From the IMG/VR virus record IMGVR_UViG_3300042391_000079, positions 1 to 21,292 of that record: DNA of 21,292 nucleotides. The stretch is one strand, 5' to 3'. The translations under genes and the position numbers were made by a program. The DNA comes from a virus. The notes beneath the pieces were generated by a model. It saw only the letters and a list, made by a program, of their open reading frames with translations, was not told where the DNA came from and did no database searches. Below, in pieces: positions 14,273-20,209 of this stretch (within the stretch, counting starts at the first letter, position 1; each line of letters opens with the position of its first letter).

Positions 14273-14414
14273 AGAATTTAAGACACCGAGCAGAACAAGT
14301 CCTACGACGAATAAGAGAGGCTGTTTATGTCCAGACAATAAGTATAGTCGCAAGTGCTGTGATGGTTCATTACAAGCACAAGGAATAGGCACTATTTACA
14401 GAAAAGCAGAATAA
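14256..14414 (+). CDS. small Cys-rich protein (RGCLCPD / RKCCDGS motif), 52 aa
   Basis: A 52-residue basic protein beginning inside the end of the protease gene and ending in TAA at 14412-14414. After a Ser/Thr/Pro-rich N-terminus it has RGCLCPDNKYSRKCCDGSL and AQGIGTIYRKA. Four cysteines in a C-x-C-x9-C-C layout would suit a zinc knuckle or disulfide-bonded minor head component. I recall the same motif in small proteins of many Bacteroidota phages near the capsid genes, which supports it as a real, conserved gene, but its role is not known. Confidence 0.75.
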   Translation: MPKENKEFKTPSRTSPTTNKRGCLCPDNKYSRKCCDGSLQAQGIGTIYRKAE

Positions 14415-14467
14415 AAATGCAAAATAAATAACTAAATCGTTATACACAAGAATAATAATTAATCAAT

Positions 14468-15046
14468 ATGAAAAACACAGACATTTTAAGCAGAATTAAT
14501 GCTTTGCTTTCACGAAATGTGAAACTAGAGCAACAGACTTTAGACAACGGAACGGTTGTGGAAGCAGATGCCTTTGCAGTTGGTGAGCCAATATTTGCAA
14601 TTGATGGTGAAAATAGACAGCCTTTGGAAGTAGGTAGCTATTTGATGGTAGATGGTAATACTTTAGAAGTTTACGAAATCGGTAAAATTGGTGAAATCGC
14701 TGCAAAAGTAGCAGAAGATGGCGAAATGGAAATGGCTGCCGAAGTACCAGTTGAAACAGTTGAGGAAGTAATCGACGAAGTAGTACTTGCAGAAGTACCA
14801 CCTACAATCGAAGAAGTAATTGCTTTGGTAATGGAAGCCGTACAAGTAAAACTTGACGAATTACAAGGTAAAATTGATGCCTTGATGGGAGCGCAAACTG
14901 AAATGAAAGCTACACTTTCTACAACAGTTGCAAAAAAACCATTAACGCACAAACCAACAGACACAAAAGTAAGTTTGACGAAAGCTAATTCTGGAAAAAA
15001 TCTTTCAGATACAGAAGCTAGAATTATGGATTTATTATCTAGATAA
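14468..15046 (+). CDS. probable capsid scaffolding protein, 192 aa
   Basis: A strongly acidic, low-complexity, helical protein. The N-terminal part has a beta-like VVEADAFAVGEPIFAIDGE and YLMVDGNTLEVYEIGKIGEI. The centre (about 80-125) is a Glu/Val-rich tract (EDGEMEMAAEVPVETVEEV). The region 118-158 is coiled-coil-like (VMEAVQVKLDELQGKIDALM). The C-terminus is basic and hydrophilic, as scaffolds often are where they touch the capsid protein. The position between the protease and the major capsid gene also fits. No sequence family is recognised with certainty. The 53-base gap upstream (14415-14467) shows no clear promoter or terminator. Confidence 0.6.
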   Translation: MKNTDILSRINALLSRNVKLEQQTLDNGTVVEADAFAVGEPIFAIDGENRQPLEVGSYLMVDGNTLEVYEIGKIGEIAAKVAEDGEMEMAAEVPVETVEEVIDEVVLAEVPPTIEEVIALVMEAVQVKLDELQGKIDALMGAQTEMKATLSTTVAKKPLTHKPTDTKVSLTKANSGKNLSDTEARIMDLLSR

Positions 15047-15057
15047 AAATTTAAGTT

Positions 15058-15423
15058 ATGGCAATAGTAGTAAACGGAACAGTAAATGCAATTCCAGCAG
15101 AAAAATTACCAGTTGGATACACACCACCTACGGTAACTATAATTCAAGATTTTCAGTACAGATATGACGTTGTTATTCCTTTGGTATTTTCAACGACTGC
15201 GACAAGTACAGCAGTAAACACAATGACTGCAATTGTAACGGCTACAAATAGTGCAGTAATAGCATTATTGGCTTTGGACTTTTTAGCAACAGCAACGGTA
15301 ACTTCTTACGCTGTTATTAATTCAATAGATACCAATTTAGCAAACACAACATCAACTTATTTATTAAGCACAACGACACCGAGTTATTTAGTGTCAGTAA
15401 CAATTTTCGTAAAAGCAATTTAA
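15058..15423 (+). CDS. hypothetical Thr/Ala-rich protein between scaffold and capsid genes, 121 aa
   Basis: A 121-residue protein with very few charged residues and much Thr, Ala, Val and Ser (VFSTTATSTAVNTMTAIVTA, then LLSTTTPSYLVSVTIFVKAI). It is predicted by eye to be mostly beta-strand, with no true membrane anchor despite the hydrophobic stretch at about 65-80. The location between the putative scaffold and the major capsid protein suggests a head component such as a decoration or cement protein, but this is positional inference only. The A-rich stretch before the ATG and its stop 27 bases before the capsid gene fit an expressed late gene. Confidence 0.6.
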   Translation: MAIVVNGTVNAIPAEKLPVGYTPPTVTIIQDFQYRYDVVIPLVFSTTATSTAVNTMTAIVTATNSAVIALLALDFLATATVTSYAVINSIDTNLANTTSTYLLSTTTPSYLVSVTIFVKAI

Positions 15424-15449
15424 AACAAAACAATTAAAACTTAAAAACA

Positions 15450-16361
15450 ATGGCTAATCAACCAACAATTACATCAAACTACGCCGGCGAATTCGCTGGT
15501 AAATATATCGCTGCTGCGGTATTAAGCGCAAATACTATCGCAAACAATGGAGTAACAGTTATTCCTAATGTGAAGTATAAAACAAACATCAAAAAATTAG
15601 TAAATTCTGGTATCGTTGCAGATGCTACTTGTGATTTTACTGATGCTGGAGTGGTAACACTTTCAGATAAAGTTTTGACTGTTGCTGAAAAACAAGTAAA
15701 CTTACAACTTTGTAAAACACCTTTCGAACAAGACTGGGAAGCATCATCTATGGGCTTTTCTGCTTTCGATGTTTTACCAGCTACATTTTCAGATTTCTTT
15801 ATTGCAAAAATGTTGAAAGACATCGCTTTAGATACTGAAACTTTCTTGTGGAATTCAACAAATGGTTTAGGTAAATTACTTAAAACAGATGGAGCAACTG
15901 TAATCGCTACACCTTTGGCTATTACTTCTGCAAACGTAATCGCTGAAATGGGCAGAGTTGTAGATGGTATTCCAGCATCACTTTATGGAACAGAAGATTT
16001 AAGAATTTATGTGTCTCAAAACGTTGCAAAAGCATATGTAAGAGCATTGGGTGGATTTAGCGTTGCTGCTACTTCAAACAATGGAGTTCAAGGTTTAGGT
16101 ACACAATGGTACAACGGTCAAGAATTGACTTTCGATGGTGTTCCAGTATTCGTTGCAAATGGTTTACCAGCAAACGTAATGGTAGCTGCTCAAATTTCTA
16201 ACTTATTTGTTGGATTTGGATTGGCTGATGATGCTAACATTATCAAGACTATTGATATGGCTGATTTAGATGGTTCTAAAAACGTTCGTTTCATCGCACG
16301 TTTCACAAGAGGTATTCAAGTTGGAATAGGTGCTGACTCTGTTACTTACGGAATAGCATAA
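15450..16361 (+). CDS. major capsid protein (HK97-fold type), 303 aa
   Basis: The main shell protein. It has the size and layout of Bacteroidota siphophage capsid proteins: an N-terminal arm (YAGEFAGKYIAAAVLSAN), TIANNGVTVIPNVKYKTNIK, a TCDFTDAGVVTLSDKVLTV strand pair, then LCKTPFEQDWEASSMG, a helical spine region (SDFFIAKMLKDIALDTETFL) and a C-terminal FVGFGLADDANIIKT, DGSKNVRFIARFTRGIQVG segment. No cleavable N-terminal delta domain is obvious, so scaffolding may be supplied by the upstream acidic gene. Its codons use more C-ending forms (ATC, TTC, CGT) and GCT than the neighbours, as expected for a very highly expressed gene. A good A-rich leader precedes the ATG. Confidence 0.85.
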   Translation: MANQPTITSNYAGEFAGKYIAAAVLSANTIANNGVTVIPNVKYKTNIKKLVNSGIVADATCDFTDAGVVTLSDKVLTVAEKQVNLQLCKTPFEQDWEASSMGFSAFDVLPATFSDFFIAKMLKDIALDTETFLWNSTNGLGKLLKTDGATVIATPLAITSANVIAEMGRVVDGIPASLYGTEDLRIYVSQNVAKAYVRALGGFSVAATSNNGVQGLGTQWYNGQELTFDGVPVFVANGLPANVMVAAQISNLFVGFGLADDANIIKTIDMADLDGSKNVRFIARFTRGIQVGIGADSVTYGIA

Positions 16362-16372
16362 TTAAATTAAAT

Positions 16373-16394
16373 GCCACCTTGTAAAATGGGTGGC
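16373..16394 (+). terminator. short hairpin after the capsid gene (weak terminator or processing site)
   Basis: GCCACC (16373-16378) and GGTGGC (16389-16394) form a 6-pair GC-rich stem with a 10-base loop, 11 bases after the capsid stop. The following bases (TATTTATTAACTTTTA) are AT-rich but do not make a clean U-tract. It could attenuate transcription between the capsid and tail tube genes, or stabilise the 3' end of the capsid message. Confidence 0.45.
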
Positions 16395-16422
16395 TATTTA
16401 TTAACTTTTAAAAGACAACAAT

Positions 16423-16947
16423 ATGAGTACTTGCTTAATGGCAACGGGGCGAAAGTTACCTTGCAAAGATGTAGTCGGTGGAATAAGAACAATCTACTTT
16501 GCTGATTATGGTACGTTGGGTACATTGACTATAACTGCTGGAACATTAACTGCGATTAGTGGTTCTGGGACAAACTTTTATAAATACGATGTAAAAGGTG
16601 GAAATAACTTGGAGCAAGTTATAACATCAAGTGATGAAAATGGCACAACTTTTTACGGTCAAACTGTTACGGCAGTATTAACTAAAATGGATGTGGCTAC
16701 ACAAGTAGAAATTCAAAAAATAGTTTCACAAAGACCTCACGTATTTATTGAAGACAACAACGGAAATTATTTTGCTGTTGGATTGACAAGAGGGTGCAAT
16801 GTGAATGGTACAATTTCAACCGGTACTGCTTTAGGTGATATGAATGGTTACACATTAACAGTTACAGCAGAAGAGCCTATTATGGCACCGTTTGTAACTT
16901 CTACGGTAGTAACATCACACGCATCACCAACACAAATAACACCGTAA
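16423..16947 (+). CDS. probable major tail (tube) protein, 174 aa
   Basis: A 174-residue beta-rich protein. It opens MSTCLMATGRKLPCKDVVGG with IRTIYFADYG. The central block GGNNLEQVITSSDENGTTFY and QTVTAVLTKMDVATQVEIQKI is followed by RPHVFIEDNNGNYFAVGLTR, GTALGDMNGYTLTVTAEEP and a Thr/Ser-rich end. This order (GGI-x-x-Y, GTTFYxQ, NGxY, GDxNGYT) is what I remember for tail tube subunits of Bacteroidota siphophages, which stack as hexamers around the tape measure. Here it lies next to the capsid gene and 2.8 kb after the tape measure, away from the other tail genes. It is the last gene before the strong terminator, which fits a high-level capsid-plus-tube transcript. Confidence 0.75.
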   Translation: MSTCLMATGRKLPCKDVVGGIRTIYFADYGTLGTLTITAGTLTAISGSGTNFYKYDVKGGNNLEQVITSSDENGTTFYGQTVTAVLTKMDVATQVEIQKIVSQRPHVFIEDNNGNYFAVGLTRGCNVNGTISTGTALGDMNGYTLTVTAEEPIMAPFVTSTVVTSHASPTQITP

Positions 16948-16969
16948 TTTTTTTTCATTTATTTTTTTT

Positions 16970-17001
16970 AAAGCCGTTGCAATCTGTAACGGCTTTTTTT
17001 T
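16970..17001 (+). terminator. strong rho-independent terminator
   Basis: AAAGCCGTT (16970-16978) pairs with AACGGCTTT (16988-16996). Two more inner pairs (G·T and C-G) leave a 5-base loop AATCT, giving an 11-pair stem, and a run of eight T (16994-17001) follows. This is the best intrinsic terminator in the window. It is unidirectional: the bases upstream of the stem are T-rich, so the opposite strand lacks a U-tract. The next gene's ATG begins at 17002, on the base after the T run. Confidence 0.88.
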
Positions 17002-17388
17002 ATGCAAAAAAATAAATTTATTCGTTACACAAGTATGACAGTAGTAAATCAAAATAATGCGACACAAACTTTCATCACTATTCCTAAAGGATATATTGAG
17101 GGCGAGCCTTTGACATTAAAATTAAAAGACGAACAGACAAAAGAAGTATTCACGTTTACAAATGCTGATGTATTTCCAAACGTTTACGATTTAGTTTATA
17201 TTCAAAAAACAATTAACTGCCTATATGAGGGTGCTTTCTTTGAGTTTAAGGTACTAAATGCAAGTGGCGATGAATTATATAAAGACATACTTTTTTCAAC
17301 AGCACAGAGCATCACAAACTATTCCATAAATTATCAAAAATATAATTCCTTGAATACAAATAATAACGATTTTATCGTAATTCAATAA
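17002..17388 (+). CDS. hypothetical structural-type protein, 128 aa
   Basis: A 128-residue beta-rich protein (FIRYTSMTVVNQNNATQTFI, GEPLTLKLKDEQTKEVFTF, FEFKVLNASGDELYKDILF) that looks like a single immunoglobulin-like or jelly-roll-like domain. It has no signal or membrane segment. Its ATG is immediately behind the terminator T run, leaving no room for a leader if the terminator works. A second Met at residue 12 (17035) is possible, but the IRYTSM-type opening looks native, so the first ATG is kept. It ends one base before the portal gene, suggesting a role in the neck or portal region (inference). The family is not recognised. Confidence 0.65.
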   Translation: MQKNKFIRYTSMTVVNQNNATQTFITIPKGYIEGEPLTLKLKDEQTKEVFTFTNADVFPNVYDLVYIQKTINCLYEGAFFEFKVLNASGDELYKDILFSTAQSITNYSINYQKYNSLNTNNNDFIVIQ

Positions 17389-17389
17389 T

Positions 17390-19258
17390 ATGAGACAAAA
17401 ACCAGCAATAAAAAAAGAGCCAAATAAAAACGTTGGCATTGGAATTGTAAATTTAGCAACCTACACAAGTCCTAAAATAGTTGAAGTAAGAAATCAAGAA
17501 TGGATTGGTTATGGAGCCGATAATAATTACTTTGGATATTTACAAGACAGAATAAATGGAAGTCCAACCAACAACGCTATTGTGAACGGAATTAGTCAAA
17601 TGATATTTGGACAAGGTTTAGATGCTAGTGATAAAGTATTAAAGCCAGAGGACTTTGCACAAGCTATGTTACTGTTCGACAATGATACGGTTGAAAGATT
17701 ATGCTATGACTTCAAAGCGATGGGACAATGTGCCTTGCAAGTTGTTTATTCGATTGATAAAACTAGAATAGTAGAATGTAATCACTTTCCAGTTGAAACA
17801 TTACGTAGTGGAAAATGCAACGACGATGGCGAAGTTGAAGTATATTTTTATGCTGAGGATTGGACAAAAGTAAACAGACAAAATAAACCTTTAGAAATTC
17901 CAGCATTTGGATTTGGTAACGGTGGCGAGGAAATACTTTTTATTAAACCTTACAAAACTGGTTTTTATTATTATTCACCACCAGATTGGCAAGGGGGTTT
18001 ACAGTATTGTGAACTTGAAGAGGAAATAAGCAACTACCATTTGAATAATATAATGAATGGTTTAGCGCCATCAATGCTTATAAACTTTAATAACGGTACA
18101 CCGACAGAAGACGAGCAAAGAGACATAGAAAGAAGCATAACACAAAAGTTTAGTGGAACTTCAAATGCTGGTAGATTTATTTTATCTTTTAACGACAATA
18201 ATAATTACGGTGCTACTGTTACACCAGTTCAATTATCGGATGCACATAATCAATATCAGTTTTTAAGCGACGAAAGTATGCGTAAAATAATGGTATCACA
18301 TAGAGTTATTTCACCGATGCTATTGGGAATAAAAGACAACAGCGGATTTGGTAATAATGCCGAGGAATTAAAGACTGCAACTATCTTAATGCAAAATACT
18401 GTTATTAAACCATTTCAAAACTTGCTGATTAAGGAGTTTAATACTGTTTTGGAGTTCAATAATATTGCTTTAAACCTTTATTTCAAGAGTTTACAGCCTT
18501 TGGATGCTAATAATGATTTAACAAATACTGTAGAAATCAATCCTTTAGTAGAGAAAATAAACGCTTTAAATGACACGTTAGCTAACAAGGTTATAGAAAA
18601 CCTAACAACCGAAGAAATAAGGTCGCTAATAGGCTTAAAATCAACTTTAGCACCACAAGAAGTGGCACCAATACAGCCAGAAACATTATCGGCAGTAGAT
18701 TTATCAGAGTTTGGAGAGGAAATAGACCTTGAAAAATACGAATTAATAGACAGCAGAGCAGTAGATTATGAGCAAGAAACTAATTTAGATGCACAATTAA
18801 GCGTTCATTTAAGTACTGGAACAGCAATACCAAACGCAAGTAGTATTGAGGACAGTCCAATTTATAAAGTTCGTTACAGATATGGTGGCAATGGTTCACC
18901 AGAACGGTCATTTTGCAAACAAATGATGGGAGCAAATAAGATTTACAGAAAAGAGGACATAAATAGAATGAGTACAATGACTGTCAATCCGGGTTTTGGT
19001 ATGTCACCAAATCCAAATGAGCCTTATGACATATTTTTATGGAAAGGTGGCGGACTTTTAAGCGAGGAATTCCCAAATGGAACTTGCAAACATTTCTGGA
19101 TACGTGAAACTTACGCAAGTAAAGACAGAAAATCTAAAGTAGACATTTACAGTCCAAATGCTGAAATAGTAAGTCCGAGTAAATCGATTGCAGAGAATGG
19201 ATTTATACCAACAGTTAATGACCAAAGAGCGTATATTGCGCCACACGATATGAAATAA
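17390..19258 (+). CDS. portal protein with fused C-terminal domain, 622 aa
   Basis: The dodecameric channel through which DNA enters and leaves the head. Residues 1-400 have the portal layout: EWIGYGADNNYFGYLQDRI with the NNAIVNG helix, FDNDTVERLCYDFKAMGQCA, an alpha/beta wing around FPVETLRSG and WTKVNRQNKP, then YHLNNIMNGLAPSMLINFNN, QFLSDESMRKIMVSHRVI (about 288-305) and the long stem helix LKTATILMQNTVIKPFQNLL (about 326-345). Residues 410-480 are an acidic linker. Residues about 488-600 form a separate domain with YKVRYRYGGNGSPERSFC, ANKIYRKEDINRM, NPGFGM, YDIFLWKGGG and CKHFWIRETY. This domain recurs at the end of Bacteroidota phage portals as I recall, where other phages encode a separate minor head protein. 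Confidence 0.85.
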   Translation: MRQKPAIKKEPNKNVGIGIVNLATYTSPKIVEVRNQEWIGYGADNNYFGYLQDRINGSPTNNAIVNGISQMIFGQGLDASDKVLKPEDFAQAMLLFDNDTVERLCYDFKAMGQCALQVVYSIDKTRIVECNHFPVETLRSGKCNDDGEVEVYFYAEDWTKVNRQNKPLEIPAFGFGNGGEEILFIKPYKTGFYYYSPPDWQGGLQYCELEEEISNYHLNNIMNGLAPSMLINFNNGTPTEDEQRDIERSITQKFSGTSNAGRFILSFNDNNNYGATVTPVQLSDAHNQYQFLSDESMRKIMVSHRVISPMLLGIKDNSGFGNNAEELKTATILMQNTVIKPFQNLLIKEFNTVLEFNNIALNLYFKSLQPLDANNDLTNTVEINPLVEKINALNDTLANKVIENLTTEEIRSLIGLKSTLAPQEVAPIQPETLSAVDLSEFGEEIDLEKYELIDSRAVDYEQETNLDAQLSVHLSTGTAIPNASSIEDSPIYKVRYRYGGNGSPERSFCKQMMGANKIYRKEDINRMSTMTVNPGFGMSPNPNEPYDIFLWKGGGLLSEEFPNGTCKHFWIRETYASKDRKSKVDIYSPNAEIVSPSKSIAENGFIPTVNDQRAYIAPHDMK

Positions 19259-19260
19259 TT

Positions 19261-19764
19261 ATGGCTACAACACTATTCATAACACAGACAGATTTAAAAG
19301 CAAATACTATTCTTAATGGTAATGTAGATGCTGATTTGTTTATGCAGTTTATCAAAATTGCACAACAGATGCACATTCAAAATTACATAGGCACCAAACT
19401 GTATGATGCTATCACTTTAAAGATAAATACAGCCACTTTAAGCGGTGATTATTTAGATTTGGTAAAAGACTATGTGCAACCGATGTTAATTCATTTTGCG
19501 ATGGTAGATTATTTGCCTTTTGCAAACTATCAAATCAGAAACGGTGGAGTATTTAAACACCGTTCTGAAAATAGCGAAAGCACGACAAAAGAAGAGTTGG
19601 ATTTATTAGTTCAAAAGCATCGAACTTTTGCAGATTTTTACGCAAAAAGATTTATCGATTATATGGGAATAAATGCTAGTGCTATGTTTCCAGAATATTG
19701 GACTAATTCAGATAGCGATATGTTTCCAGACCAAAAAGCAAATCCTTGTCCTTGGGTACTATGA
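19261..19764 (+). CDS. head-tail connector protein, DUF6712-like, 167 aa
   Basis: A helical 167-residue protein. LFITQTDLKANTILNGNVDA, FMQFIKIAQQMHIQNYIGTK and LYDAI form an N-terminal helix bundle. The centre has a VKDYVQPMLIHFAMVDYLPF helix and RNGGVFKHRSENSEST. The C-terminus has HRTFADFYAKRFIDYM and ends with NPCPWVL. This matches the family I know as DUF6712, found after portal genes in Bacteroidota phages and resembling the gp6-type connectors that build the head-tail junction ring. It is two bases after the portal stop and its own stop overlaps the next start (ATGA). Confidence 0.75.
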   Translation: MATTLFITQTDLKANTILNGNVDADLFMQFIKIAQQMHIQNYIGTKLYDAITLKINTATLSGDYLDLVKDYVQPMLIHFAMVDYLPFANYQIRNGGVFKHRSENSESTTKEELDLLVQKHRTFADFYAKRFIDYMGINASAMFPEYWTNSDSDMFPDQKANPCPWVL

Positions 19765-19877
19765 CAGATAAAGAAAAAAAAGAGCAAGAAAAAAGTAAAT
19801 TTGTTGCTTACAAAATAAAGACAGACAATATTCAAAAAGTAAAGGAATATTTAAACAAGCAAAATAAAAAATTATGA
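19761..19877 (+). CDS. small basic hypothetical protein, 38 aa
   Basis: A 38-residue lysine-rich peptide (MTDKEKKEQEKSKFVAYKIK, ending KEYLNKQNKKL). ATG at 19761 overlaps the connector stop, and its TGA at 19875-19877 overlaps the next ATG, so it fills the gap exactly with a 4-base overlap at both ends. That placement is the main evidence that it is translated. It may be a structural accessory peptide or only a coupling ORF. No family is recognised. Confidence 0.6.
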   Translation: MTDKEKKEQEKSKFVAYKIKTDNIQKVKEYLNKQNKKL

Positions 19878-20209
19878 GTTATAATTTCACACATATTAAA
19901 GGCGATACTTTTGACGAAATGCCGTTTGCAATAGTTAAAAATTCTGTTGCATTAAATTTAACTGGAGCAACTATCAGAATGCAGTTAAGAAGCGAATGCG
20001 GTGGATTGATTGCATTATCTTTGACTTCTGTTGCTAGTGCTGGAATTACAATTACTAACGCTGCTGGAGGCTTATTTAAGATAAACAAACAAATCATAAA
20101 CATAGCATCTGGAAATTACTTATATGATTTAGAAATAGTATTTGCAGATACATCTGTAAAGACTTGGTTAAGTGGTGAATTTTTAATCGAATGTGATATA
20201 ACAAGATAA
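19874..20209 (+). CDS. beta-sandwich phage structural protein (BppU N-terminal-like), 111 aa
   Basis: A single beta-sandwich domain: YNFTHIKGDTFDEMPFAI, LTGATIRMQLRSECGG, ITITNAAGGLFKINK, SGNYLYDLEIVFADTSVKTW and LSGEFLIECDITR. The order 'F-x-x-x-KGDTF ... LTG-x-T-x-R-M-Q-x-R ... GxYxYDLEI ... L-x-GxFxI-x-x-x-xTR' is widespread in phages just upstream of tail-fibre genes and resembles the N-terminal domain of baseplate upper proteins. It probably anchors the fibre or forms a collar/whisker (inference). It overlaps both neighbours (4 bases upstream, 1 base downstream). Confidence 0.75.
   Translation: MSYNFTHIKGDTFDEMPFAIVKNSVALNLTGATIRMQLRSECGGLIALSLTSVASAGITITNAAGGLFKINKQIINIASGNYLYDLEIVFADTSVKTWLSGEFLIECDITR

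Noticed and set aside
14415-14467. Promoter or origin in the 53-base gap before the scaffold gene
   Set aside because: The gap is AT-rich, but no TAnnTTTG element, hairpin or direct repeat is visible.
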